This document shows, one piece after another, positions 25,752-38,513 of a DNA stretch of 64,000 nt (the stretch's first letter is position 1; each line of letters opens with the position of its first letter). This DNA is from Limanda limanda (taxonomy: Eukaryota > Chordata > Actinopteri > Pleuronectiformes > Pleuronectidae). Under the pieces are notes generated by a model that was not told the DNA's origin, did not search any database, and was given only the letters and a program-made list of their open reading frames with translations. The stretch spans positions 16,105,580 to 16,169,579 of the forward strand of contig NC_083651.1 in NCBI RefSeq assembly GCF_963576545.1. The letters run 5' to 3'. Position numbers and translations under genes: made by a program.

Positions 25752-26849
25752 ACATCTATAGTAATAGTCCAAGTCTTTTCCTATGTATGTTTTATAGTAT
25801 AGACTTGTATTGGTAGTAGTAGTGGTTAGTTAGTAGTGGTAGTTGTGGTTATTACATGTAAAATGTATTGTTTTTGTTGACTTCCAACAATAAAGAGAAT
25901 TATTTAAATAAATTGTAAGTTCAGTTATGCTTATTTAAGTAAAGTTATAATTTTTTTAATCAATATTTTTACCATATTTTTCTTAGAAGAGTTAAAAAGT
26001 CTTACGGTATTGGTTCCTCACATTATTTTTTTAATCCATAAACATCCTCTTCATTTCTTCAGCTCAGCGGGAATGCCTTTTTGTTATGGGCTTCTTTTGT
26101 TTGAATGGAGAACGCCTGCCACACACAGTGGAAGTGAAGTCGCGAGTGACCTGAAAGCCCAATTATAAAGTCTGCAATCTGCATTGTTCTTGGAGCGAAA
26201 AAGAATCAATGTGCTGAAGGCATATCCCCATCAGAAGACCTAATGATGTCTTTCTGGACCACAGCCTTGCACACTGCATAGTAATCTTCTGCTAATTAGG
26301 TTTATAATGCCTAGGCAGGCCTCTGCATCAGCACAATTCCAGGGAGGACAGTGAAGTTATTTATTTATCTCACTGTTGTTCATTGTTATGGTGGTTATAA
26401 TTAAAGCAATATTATTTAGATAGGAAAAGGGTTTATTGGAATTAGTGCATTGCAAGTGTGTAAACTTCAACTGTGTTTTCAATCATGAGGTCCCATTAAT
26501 TCAAATGGTTTGTTCTGTTGGCATAGGGAATGAAAACAAAGACATTATCTGCTTGAATCTTTGGAAAACATGGTGTGCCATCAAAAAGTCGTCTGCAATT
26601 GGAGTGATTTACACACGACATGTTGAAGGCTCAGTAACACTCGTCATGTTCCACGTGTGAAGTCTTTGGAACATAATGGAATGTACCTAGTATGGATGTT
26701 AACATTTTTGTTCCATCATCTTTATTACTATTCATTTCCTCATTTTAGGATTTGTCTTAAAGTTGCAAAAGAATATGACTAATTTCAACAAGATAACAAC
26801 GCTGAGTGTGAAATCAGGTTTTCTATTGGCTGAGTAAGTAAGTAGAGTG
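25752..26849. other. Noncoding DNA, AT-rich in the first half
   Basis: Low-complexity TAGTAGT and AT-rich sequence to about 26030, then ordinary single-copy-looking sequence. No gene seen. Confidence 0.6.
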
Positions 26850-27208
26850 AATAACTCAGTAGAGTGCTCATCTCCAACAAGGGCCAACAGTCCCTATAGA
26901 TTCACAAGAAGCCTCACCAAATAGCACACACTAAATATGACAAACTTTTCAGATCAGATGTCAGATCCATGAATTGTTCCCTTGAAAATTGGTGAAAACT
27001 TTCTATTTCACAATGTTATTAGTCAGTTATATGAAAATTAGTCCTGGATTTGCACTTTTCCATACCAAAATTGACTTTAGGTTTTTGGCCCATGTCTCAT
27101 CCAAGTTTCATAGAAATTTATTCAGTAGGTTTTGCATTACCCTGCCCACAAACAAACAAATGGACATGGGTGAAAACATAACGTCCTTGCCGGAGGTCAT
27201 TTAATAAC
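26850..27208. mobile_element. Diverged copy of an abundant fish interspersed repeat
   Basis: The left part (from about 26856: CAGTAGAGTGCTCATCTCC) and right part (CAAACAAACAAATGGACATG, then GTGAAAACATAACGTCCTTG and CCGGAGG) match, from memory, the two ends of a repeat very common in teleost assemblies. In the intact form its ends read CCTCCGCCAAGG and CCTTGGCGGAGG. Here those ends are decayed. AATAAC occurs at both borders (26850-26855 and 27203-27208) and may be a short target duplication. The 71-codon frame inside is a by-product. I do not assign a superfamily. Confidence 0.6.
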
Positions 27209-30200
27209 ATGTCAACAACTTGACACATTTTAGAGCACAAAATCAGCTAATATTTGATGTTTTAACTGCATAAATCTCTTTAAAAAGTCATTTCACTGCA
27301 ACAAAAGAAAGCCAGGGAGAGAGTTGAATTAAGTCAAAGAAGAATTAGTGATCATACTTTACACATGATGTCAGCTTTGTGATATCATGGGAGGGCTTCA
27401 GATGGAAGTTATAGATGCTGCAGTACCTACCTGTACGCTACAAATAAAAAGTGCTGTTTAGCACCTTTAAGGGTTGTTGAGCTCGTCCCAGGAGAAGTTG
27501 TTCTCTGCAGGTGCAACACAGAAGTTTTTTCAGAGTCAGCAAATGGTTTTCCTTTCAACTATATGGATATTATGGAGATGAAATTACGCTGTCAATATTA
27601 ATATGGCTTAAACAGCTAGATTTGTAATATTTTCTCATTTCAATAGTTGGCTGATGACCCAAAGGCTCAATGTTTCCCTATCTAGTACACTCTTATTGCA
27701 CATCATGTGTTGAGGGACCTATGATGGATTAATTGAGTTAGAAATAAGCTCAGGCCATAATATTGGTTATTAATCAGATTTGCATGATAAATGTGATGGT
27801 CCTAACTTATTTTAGTCGCACAAATGATCTCTGCTCATACTAACGTTATAAGAAACAAAGCTTGTTTAGACTGGCACATAGAGGTAATAATGCAGTAGCC
27901 CTTGAAATATTTCCAAAGTCCTTCCATTGTATTGTTATACTGAATTTGTGCCTTCAACTGCAAGTATGTGACAGTATATCTCATTTCAATCTATTGTAGT
28001 AAGAGATTGGTGCAACATTAAAATATCAGCTTTGTCTGTTTGGTTTAATATCAGAACATGTACAAATAAACCTTTCACTGCTGTGCCAATGACAAATGTG
28101 TTGAACGCAGGTTCAGCAAATGAACAGCAGTACTGTGGTGTTTGTATGTGTTGGTATTTCTATTTAAAACCACAAAACATAAAACAGACCCATTCCACAT
28201 TGGAGCAGTTGTTTCTCTGTTAGATCTCACAGGCAGCAACTGAATATGCACCCAGCTCACGATTTCTATCCATAAAACACATTAAAACACATTACATTTC
28301 AAAGTGGTTGAAGTTCACAAGTGTAACAACACTGGTAATTTCACTCAGGAAACTCTGAACTTTCTTTTTATGACTTGAAACTTACAGTTGGTCTTTGTCT
28401 TTTTCTCCAAGAGGTTAGTAGCTGTCCACCTTTTTGTGGCAGAGCGTTAACTGACAAGCTTAGAGCATTTGGCAAGATGTTATCCAGCAGCAGGGCTCAT
28501 CTTCTGCTCTGACAGCCCACAGCACCTGCCAGAGGATCTCCTTACCTTCACTATCGGCCGTGAGTGAGCAATTCTCAACGCTGAGGGAGCTGTTTCAGTC
28601 TCCCTCATGCTGGAATTTTTCAGCTTGTTCCTGTGTTTCCTTTCCCTTTGATTGGACAGAGGAAGCCGAGGAGATACTTTCATGGATAATGAGACACTGG
28701 ACAGAGGTTTTATTTGTTTCCCGAGCTAAGGTCTCCATTGGTCTGCTGGCAGATGGGCTGAGTCTTGGTTGGCAAACACACTGACCTTATATTGCTTTTT
28801 AATCATTAAATGCAGAATGCTCATGGATAACATCATTGTCTTTGTGTTGTGGAGAATAATCAGAACATAAAGACTTACCTCTGCATTACAAGGTGCTAGT
28901 TTTATCCTCTGGAGTACAAGTTTTTTTTGAGTGATGCAATCTGGACACAGCTGAGGAGGTGGATGAGAAGAATTTAATTTGCTCTCCTTTCTACTTCAGT
29001 GCCTGCAAACTTAAGGTCTTATGTCTAATGCAGTCGTGACCATGATAGATAAGCCTGCATAAGTCGACAAAGCCAGCTTCAATGCATCTGAGATTAGCAC
29101 ATCTTCTCTATCTGGAACTCCGGTGGCAGCGGGGACGACCCTGGCCTTGGCGACAGGACAGCTGGCCATAAAAGTCTTTGAGAACCCAGGCAGTTCCTCA
29201 CAAGACTATGTGCCATAATTAGAGCCATAATGGCATCTGAATGCAGTGCAGGTTAATGAAACTCTGTCTCTGCGAGGGAACCAGGGGCTTTTGGGTAAAG
29301 AAAACAGCAGGTTTCTGCCAGGAGCACGATGATAGCAATTTGCAGAGTGAGTAATGTCCTACAACCCCGAAGCAGCGAGTACTTTGAACATGTTTTGTTC
29401 TTAAATGGGGTATAGTTTTCCATTTCCCATCCATTAATATGCATAGAACAGCTAATGAGGCTGAACCAACTAAGATAATAAGATTCTGGGGCTGCAGCAC
29501 CACTGACTGCATTAATGGTGTATGACTTTGTGCTGAGGCATTTGTCTCCAGATGCCTTTGGACACAAGAATAAAATGGAAACTGGGAAAAAAAACTGTGT
29601 TAAATGGCACAAGAATACATGAGGTTCTGATCTGCAGTTATTGTCCTGTTGAAATGCGACAGAACAGAAGACCTTTATCCATTAAAGGAATTATTTCAGT
29701 GTCACATTTTAATTTGTGCTTTGCTCATGATCTGTACGATTATCAATTAAAGATGTGTCCCCATACACCGTTAGCTCTTATTTACCCTTTTAATTAAAAT
29801 ATCTGATTATAAAATTACGTAGGTCTCACATCAAACATTTGTATTTCGCTAACTACCATTTTGAAAAAGCGTCTTTGCTTTCATATAATCCGTAATAACC
29901 AATGTCAATAAACACTTACTGTAGAAAGTGGAACTAAATAATTGATTTCTATGTCAGTTTAACACCTTGTCGTTGAGCCCGCACTGAGAGCCTCTGTGGA
30001 GGTTGTCTGGAGGTGTATTGGCATATTGTTGGATGGTATTAAGCATAACTATAAATATAATATAAGTGTGACGTCCTCTAGCAGGGAAAACCTATGATTT
30101 TTGCCCTCTTCCTGTCAGCAGTTTTCTGCAGCAGTGCATTAGTGTTGTCTCCTCTCAGTAAATAATGTGTCCTCATTCAGTCACGGTGAAGAGAAAGAGC

Positions 30201-30824
30201 ATTTGACTACAATGGGGCTATTATTGGCTATAATAGGGATGAAGCAGACTCTCAGGAGAGACTGGGAGACTTGTGAACTGGAAATGTCTGCTGTTCATCA
30301 CAGCATTTTACAGCCAACGTTTTCTCTGCAAGAGCAGCATCAATGCCCCGGGATAACTTACACTGATGCCTCACTTCATTTACACAGTGCACTTTTGCTT
30401 CTTCCTGAGCAGAAACGGCTGTTAGGTGTTGGAAACTCCAGACAACTAGACCACTGTACCAAGCCCTCCCCCCCAGTATTGATCCATATGTACCACTAAA
30501 CAGAAATGCCTCTCCACCCCCCAAATATCAAACATCCATCTTTCCGAGTAAAGATCCTCATCACTCTCTCACACTGATGCACCTTCCTCCTCACGCTCTT
30601 TTTGTACAACTTAACCCGGAGACGGTCTCCCTCATCTCTCATCTCTTAAAAACCACCCAGTAAGTTGGTGTCACTCACTTTATCAAGCACGTTTCTCTCC
30701 TTGCCTCCTCCTTTCATCACTGAGGCATCTCGACATTGTTTTAACCGACTCTTTCTCACTTAGAGCTAACATAACACTCCCCACCGCCGTGCCCTCTTTA
30801 GCCGTCTCTCATCCCTCCCTGTAT
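27209..30824. other. Noncoding DNA, no gene seen
   Basis: No recognised repeat. Frames up to 119 codons (29253-29612, minus) and 110 codons (30167-30499, plus) are chance-sized, with no splice or family support. A POU octamer ATTTGCAT lies at 27778-27785. The last 300 bases become steadily pyrimidine-rich. Confidence 0.5.
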
Positions 30825-30922
30825 TTGAAGCCGCCCCCCCGCCTCCTTCCTTTCCACACTCTCCTTTCTCTCCTCCCTCCCCCATACTGATCCTCCTCTC
30901 TGTCTCCCCCCCCCCCCCCCCC
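30825..30922. repeat. Polypyrimidine tract ending in C17
   Basis: About 100 bases of almost pure pyrimidine on the plus strand, with C7 at 30834-30840, C5 near 30890 and an uninterrupted C17 at 30906-30922. Such a strand bias allows i-motif and G-quadruplex folding or triplex DNA. It is also a common place for polymerase slippage and assembly error. Confidence 0.85.
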
Positions 30923-33900
30923 TGGCTGGACCCCTCTCTCTGGTGTGGGGCCTGAGAGGGCTGTCAGGCCCTCTCCTGTGAATGCGGCTGCTGTGATTTC
31001 CTCTGGGCCATCAGGTGGGCTGCTGCTAACTAGCCAAGCCTGAGACAGGGTGACCTCAAGCCTCAACATGATGGGTCTGAATCAACAATGTGTTCGCCTA
31101 AACAGGGAGGGAGATACCAAACAACTTAGAGGGCTGCCTGCCAGCAAGTAAACCAACAAGGCTGCATCTCAAAGTTATCTACCTGTGGAAATCTTATAGT
31201 GCAAGTAAGCATTTAATTCCTTTCCCTGAAAGTGCCTATTGGGTCTAATTTATGGCTTTTTAATCTATACTAAGCTGCTAGAGCTCGAGTGTGTTTGCTG
31301 CAGTGTTTGTCGCAGTGGTGCCTCACAGTAGGTGTATTGTAAATCAAATGGGTGCTGCGTGAACTGTCATTACAGTGATCATTAACACTCGTGATATCAT
31401 CAGCGCATGGCAGATACTTAATTATCGGATCCCTTCTTCTGTTTCAGAGGCCCTGATGTATTTTTCTTTTTCAGAACAATTTCTGATGTCTGCTAAAATC
31501 CATATAAGCCTGTCTGATTAGAACAAGCTCAGTTTAATGAGTTTTTCCTGTGCCACCGTTTCAGATGGATCTCATTAAGGGTAATCATACTGTAGTCTGA
31601 GTTGTAAGGAGGACTTTATACACAAGACAAGGCTATGTAAATTGATTTTCCCTCTCAGTATTGAGTATTTAAGAGGTGAGATTATGTTGGTCAGAAGAAA
31701 AATGTCATTCTACTAATCAGATATAAATAGTGATCAAGTGAATGTTTCTGGCAAACTCCGCTGTGCTGTGACTGAAGCGAGCATTTGCCAGCATTTAGGT
31801 AATAATCAAATTTAATGATGGTATTACTGAGTAGCTGAGGCTTGCCGCAAACACCACTGTTTTCTCTCCCGGGTCTTCCCTGCTCCTCAAAATGTTTCAA
31901 ACTTTTTCTCTTCCACAATTCCCTTGAGCTGGCCTCCCATCATATCTGAAATGTGCTTACAGCAGTGGCCGTCTTTTGCTTGAGAGCTCTTTGCCTTATG
32001 CTTCCATCAGAGGAGACTGAGTCTCACAGATGCACTGCTTAACAATGCCATCCCCTGCTCCCATCAGAGGGGGGAAGGTTGCAGAGCTGCGCCCCGCAGA
32101 ATAAGGGGGGCAGGTCCCCTGTGATTGGCGAGAGCTGAACATCGATGCCAGCTTCCATCTGTCATGATAGCCTATCTCTGAACCTTCAATCTGTCAAAAG
32201 CTTGCTGCCTAGCTGAAGGCTCCAGGAGATTTGGCGTGCTAAACAGATTTGACAACAGGCATTATCACTGTGAGGGGCCCAGCGAAAATCGCCATCAACG
32301 TGTTAATTGTGGCTGGAGATGTAAACTGTCACTTCTCATCTCATTTAACACTTGCTTTGCCAATTTTGTCTCACCTCGTTTTCCTCGCTGTAGAAAACAT
32401 ATGGAAATGTTTAGGCTGACACTCTAATCCTTGAATAGCAATATCTGCTTCATGACTTTCACTTGTAGTTCATTCTCAGAGATGATGAGGCCTCAGAGCT
32501 AAGAAACGTTCTAGTTGAAAAGTCAAGTAAAGGGACATCCAGTCTGAAAACATCTGTGATGAGTAATTTAAGTGAATTGTGAGAAAGGTGTCCCCAGTGT
32601 TGCTACTTATGTCGTACTTGAGCTAAACTTGTCTTTTTTCATTAAAATATAATAATTTACCTGGAGAGTTAGAATGAATGATCAAAGAAGGTGTTGTTCA
32701 TAACATTGTGTGGAAACACTTTTAAATATTTACATTTTTATGATTCATTATAGCTCTTTGTCACAATCTACGTTAATTTCAAAATGACAAATAATAGGTA
32801 GTTAGTAAAATGAGAAGAATAAAATGTTATATTTTCATTGTTTTAAAGGTGTCCCTCTAAAAAAAGTTTTAATCTGTTAATCAAAGTCTAATTCCCCATT
32901 TCCCTCAAGTTCTTTGTTGTTGCCTTTGCTATTTTTCCCCCTTTCAGAATGTCAAGCCTTATCCTATTATCACTAATTGATTATCCTCTATCAAAGCACC
33001 TTATTATTTGTGAGTTGTAGCAATCAGCCCTATTATTTGTGGGCTTTCCCCTGACAGGTCTTTAATGGTGATGGTTGGTTTAACCCCCAGGCCTCTGCTA
33101 ATAGGATTTAGCAGCAGGTGACTGGTAACACAGACACACACACCACTCTAACCCCTTCACCCCCAGGAATTGTGGACCCTCCCACTGCCTGTTCGCGGAA
33201 AAAAGGCACACAAACACGGCACTAATTCAACCTCCTCATTCCCTCTGAGCTGAATGTATGTGGATGTACTCTGGTGAGGCGGGACTGGGGTGTCACTCCT
33301 TGCTCTCTCCGGTCCCCACCCACCCCTTTTGTTTTGATTCTGTGGAGTAAGGATGAATGCAGCAACGCAGACATATGCAAAAGCCAATGCAAATAGAGCC
33401 CAGGCAGAGACGGTGCCATCTTGAAGATGACAGACGATGACCAGACGAAAAGGCCACGGCCCCCGTAGTCTGGTTGTCTCATGTCAGCGGTGTCATTACA
33501 AGACACAAGGTTTGCACTGTTTTATGGTGTAGATTTTAATGTTGATTTAACATAAATTCTGGGAACTGGAGGTAATTTTTCAAGAGAATATTTGATCAAA
33601 TAATTGATAACTATTCAATATATTTTACCGGTGTCGTTAGCTGTGTAACATCAGTGGTATAGGGTCCGTCTAAAGTCTTTCCCCTGTGGCTAACAGGGCT
33701 GTCAGAACCGCTAGTTTATCCAGGTGAGGCCTCTGTGTCATTATAGTGCCCCTGTCCATCAAGATCAGAGCTGCTAACCGAGGCAGGGCCATTCTCTGGG
33801 CTTTTATCACTTTATTTGGTGTCCATCCGTCCACTGTCTGCAGACACCAACAGAGGCAATCCATTTCTACCCCCGACACTGATGGGGAGGAGGAGCGCAG

Positions 33901-36763
33901 GAAGCACGGGTGGCGGCGGCAGCATCGGCTGAGGAGAGGTGGGGGGGGAGTAACCGTGAGGAGAACAGGACCGCGAGGAGAAGGGAGGGGAAGGGTTTGT
34001 TATCCTGGTAATTAAGGACAGAGTGGCTTCCATGCCGGCTGTGCGGACAGGATGTGGCAAATTACTGGAGTCTTTGTGAGGAAAAGCTGCTCCCTGTCTG
34101 CTCTGTCCGTTCTCTGGGGACCTCATCATCTTCTCTAACAGTCAGGATGGGATTTTGTACCCTCTATTCCCTCACCTTCTCCTTCCCTCTTTCTGTCTCT
34201 CTGTTCATTTCCTTTCACTTCCCTCTGTCACCTTTCTCCTGAAATGCATCTCAAAGTCTCAAGCACATTGCAGCTTTAGAATTGTAGATGAGTATGCTCA
34301 CTGTGGGCTTTGTTTTTGCCTGGAACAGAAAACTTTCAGCGGGGATTTGTGTTGGTCTCTCCATGCAAATATGATTAAATATGCTTTTATTTTTACATAG
34401 TGAGAAAGATTTCAATTAGCCAATTTTTCGAACATCATTAGACTGATTTTGATAATTAACTGTGTGTGCGTTTCACAAGGTAATTCCCCCGACGTGCAGA
34501 GAAGGATAGAGAAACAGACAGACCGTAAATGGTAATCTATGTGCACATTTCACTTCTACGAGATGTTACAAGCGACAGCCCACCAAACACCACAAAGACC
34601 AGAGGAAAAAGTGTGTTGCATCGCTGCATCATTTCTGGAAAAGAGGACATCATGACTTGTTTTCTGTTGCTCGGACATTTTTCCCCGGGATCCTTAAGCC
34701 GTGGTACTCAGGTGGGGCTGGAGGAAACGTTGGCCCTCACAACGACAAGCGGTAGCAGCAGCAGCGGCGGAATGGCAAGACAGCGAGAGAACACTCTGGG
34801 GTTTAAAAGTACCCAAAGCATCCTGGGTAATTAGCCATTACGGCGCTGTCACAGAGGGTTCTGCAGTCAATACAGAGATAATTTGGGCAATGGTGAATGA
34901 CAGTGCTGTCCAGGCTTTTGGGATGATCAAGGACAGATCCAGCTGCACCAGGCATCTGTCAGGCCCATGAATCACTCCTCCAGCCAGCAGCTGGGTGACT
35001 GGAGCAGAGAGAATCGCTGGAGAGGCATGTGCAGACACACAAATAAACATGTTCCCCCTCTCTCCTCTTGCCACACCGGGAAATGGCTATTAAAGGTCTG
35101 CCGTTACAGAGCACCGAGTGGAAAAGGCTTGTTACCTTCAGTGGCAAATGAATGACATTGGGAATAAGGTGAGGAATAAAAGTCAGACCAAGGGGACATT
35201 TCTCACAGTTATTTCAGCTGCGTAGCTTAAACGGAAGAACGCGCCTGGCGTGCAAAATTGCATCATCCGGTTTTTAAAGCAAAGTATTATGAGTTTTACA
35301 AAACATATCAACAGACCTTTCTACCTTGATGCAAAATCTGCTCCTCGCTTTGACTACACTGACATGAAAACAGTTGTTATATTTAGATTCTGGTAGATTT
35401 TAAGATTTTGGCAGACATGTCCAGCAAGTAACACATGTCAGATTATAGAAAAAAGGGGGAGAAAACGTCACAGACATTAAACCCTCCCCTTTAAGTTACA
35501 TAAAGTGGTCCCATCCAATATGACGCCTGATACAATAATGTTGAGAGACAACATGTCAAATGTAGGAGGATCATGATTGAAATTTATATTTTTTTACCTG
35601 GAAGTGTGGTTTTGTCTCTTTAAGCATCTGTGGTAATGCAACGAACTCTGGTTTTGCAAATATACAAACAATTTAAAAGGATTGTATATATACAATTTAG
35701 TTAAAACCTACACACGATTTTTCAGACCACCGTGACATTTTTTATCAAAATGGAGAATCATTTTTTTTTGTGGGGTAAAAATATAAATATAATAGTGTTT
35801 GTCACAAGAGGGCCTAATCAATTGGAAATGGGGAAAATACACTTAGACTGTATCAGATAAAACAAACTGATTCTTAGTCAATTAAACCAGTTGTATGGGA
35901 TCACAATGACAAATAACTCCCCATTAACAGTTAGCTGTTTCTGTTGATATTGTGTTAGATTTTTGATTTTTTTTACAACAATAAACTTTTGCCTCTACTA
36001 GTATTTAAATAATAAACAATGTTTTTTTTAATCCATAAATAAAAAAATTATCCATAAATTGCTGTAATCTATTACTGGCTCATTTTACGTCTCATAATTT
36101 GGGTGTTATTTCCATAATAATAATAAAGTAATATTCACTGTTACTGGAACTTATAGCTTATAATTGTCTCATTATATCAATCTCATTATATTCTTTATTT
36201 TATTTTATATGTACTATATTCTTAGAGATACTTCTTGTCTGTTGTGAGATTCCTCTCAGGTTTTGTCTTGCATCATCTTGCACCTTTGACATGTTTTGGC
36301 CACATAATAAAAAACCATGACAGTAGCAGTGATGTGATCAGAAACCTGATTACATTTCAAATATATGGGACAAAAAGTTCAGTTCTACGTTCAGTTCTAT
36401 CTTTAATAACTGTGATTATGATTGTATAGCTCTTGCACTCTTTGATTCTATATTAGTGGCAAAGACAATTGGTGTATATAGATGCACCCGGTTTGCCTCT
36501 CACTGAGATATAGGTCCTAACTTGGTGCAGTGTATTTAATCATCGCTGTAGAGGCTCTGCTCTGGGACTGGAGCTTCTTCTTATCATACTTTAATCAATA
36601 TCTCTCTCACTATGTTAACACAAAACAGTCCTCGCAACACTGTGGAGGCGTAGCGTCCTGTGCTATGGTTGATGAGCTCTGGAAATACTCGTGGAATCTA
36701 AATATGGTTTTGTGAACCGTGCTAATGCTGTATTATTTCATTCGATGTATATATTTTTATCAG
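30923..36763. other. Noncoding DNA with a GC-rich part and an AT-rich end
   Basis: Between 33870 and 34000 the sequence is GC-rich with GGC and G8 runs. POU octamers lie at 33387-33394 and 34363-34370. From about 35580 to 36200 it is very AT-rich. No repeat family is recognised, and all frames (up to about 105 codons) are chance-sized. Confidence 0.5.
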
Positions 36764-36920
36764 ATTTAGATGAGCTAGTTTTCAGCTCAAACCTTTTTTA
36801 TATTCATCTTGTTGATGCACACAAGGTCTTTAACCTCACCTCTGATGATTCCCTCAGTATAAAGTGTGATCGCATTAAAAAGGCAGCATCCTATTACAGG
36901 AAAAAGGAGGCAGATTTCGA
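36764..36920 (+). other. Exon-like open stretch with acceptor and donor
   Basis: A T-rich stretch ending ATATTTTTATCAG (AG at 36762-36763) is followed by 157 bases open in one frame and then a GTAAGT donor at 36921-36926. The frame continues one more codon and stops just past the donor (stop at 36922-36924), as expected if the donor ends the coding part. The translation includes LDELVFSSNLFYIHLVDAHK, then TSDDSLSIKCDRIKKAASYY, then RKKEADF. It is mixed charged/hydrophobic and protein-like. Starting phase is 1 and ending phase 2. I recognise no family. It may be an exon of a host gene spanning the window, a retained fragment or coincidence. Confidence 0.3.
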
Positions 36921-38209
36921 GTAAGTCACCTTCCTTTCTACATAATCACCACCATTCATCTAAGAATGGAATTAACTTCATGATAGACAGTGAAAAGTAC
37001 CTATTCATCTCTGATACAGTGAATTCAAAGATGCTCTGACAGTCAATTAAAAATGAAAGATAATCTGCTTCTTGCTTTTAGTGGAATCCTCATATTCAGT
37101 TTCCACATATGCACCATATAAATACCTGCCATGATTTTACATCAGTTTTGCAATTTATCTGTCTTGTTTTATTATTTTCTAAAGTGGAACCATAACATCT
37201 GAATATTTACCTGTGTTTAGCAGGGCTGCTAGCTTCCTGGTGACTGTTGTATGACCACGTTTTAGTATTCCTCTGGGATCCATTCCTGTATATGTGTCTA
37301 TAAAGGGAATTTGCTGAGAGCAGTTGAACATGTTATGTCGGTCATTTGCTGTGCAAGGATATTTTCTCCAAACTGCATTTTAAATGCTGTGTTTCTTCCC
37401 CATTACTCTGTACTGAGAAACATTTAAATGCCCTTTAATTAGTGTGTCCTTCCTCTCTATCGATAGGCCACTGGTAATCACTCAGAGGACTAATGACTCC
37501 TAATTGAATTGCTTTAAAGTGAAACACAATAGGTCCTATCATCAGTACCCAAACAGCCGCGTTTGGGAGCGAGTCCAAAACGCAGGTCATTTTGTTCAGT
37601 ATTTCACTAATCGAAGTTGCATATTTTCACTGTAGCAGAGAGAAGCCTGATGTTACTGTGGTGATGTCAGATCATGCTCTCTCAATAGAGCCTGGGGAAG
37701 GGTAACTGGATGGGGGTGGCTTGTGGATCATCAAAATCTCAGTAGATATTGATTTGATCTTTTCATATTGTCAAGGAGAAATCTAATCATAATAGAGCAA
37801 CATGGCATGATATCTCCCTCAAATGCCTTTTAATAGCTATTGCAGCTCATTATCCAGTTTGCCTGCACCAGACCCTCTGGTACAGTGTGAAATACTCCTG
37901 AGTCCTACAGACCTGTCAGGCTGTCCTTTCCACTCACATCTTGTCCCAACAATTAAAAATAAAACAACACAACTTTGATCTGAGCTACCTGCATTAGACA
38001 CAACAAAACTGTTTGATTTACAGATGAAATCAAAGTGGGCTGCAGTGAGTAATTATGCTAAATATATTAACAGGTAGTTAGAAAGTTAAAATCCCCTTTT
38101 TTTTTAAATAAGATATCCTGCTATATTGCCATTAAGAAGCTTGTTTACGCCGTCTTTAAAGATTGACAATGCATCCCCACTTCTTCCTTCTCTGGAGCCA
38201 ATTTATCCT
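36921..38209. other. Noncoding DNA, no gene seen
   Basis: Repeat-poor, ordinary complexity, with homeodomain-type cores. The stretch 37390-37700 reads like candidate conserved noncoding sequence, but this cannot be tested here. Confidence 0.5.
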
Positions 38210-38513
38210 GGATATGAAGGCGGCCACCTTGCACCAGTGATGTAATTTGGAGCCAAAGTCTGTGCATTAGCGATTGAGGGATGAAGCTGCTGAATCGAGG
38301 TACCGCAGAAACACATGTTCGACCAATGGGGAGTCAGCCTCAGCTGCCAATCTTGATGTTTCACCCAAAAAATGAATGCACTTGCACATACATCCGTGTG
38401 ATAATAACTACCTGAAATGACTGACACTAATTATTTGGCGAGTATTTTGACGTTTTAGTTAGGTCCATGTCCCATTCGCTAACACGGAGGAGGCGGGGTC
38501 CATGAGAAATAAT
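38210..38513. mobile_element. Copy of an abundant teleost interspersed repeat
   Basis: Segments GGCGGCCACCTTGCACCAGT, GGGGAGTCAGCCTCAGCTGC and GTCCATGTCCCATTCGCTAA, followed by CACGGAGGAGGCGGGG, occur in the order I recall for a very common fish repeat (its usual form reads CATGGAGGAGGCGGGG near one end). The middle part is shortened relative to the usual form. The minus-strand frame of 74 codons here is a by-product. Class not assigned. Confidence 0.65.

Noticed and set aside
35221..35275. CGTAGCTTAAACGGAAG stretch considered as a tRNA
   Set aside because: No T-loop GTTCRA motif and no cloverleaf pairing.
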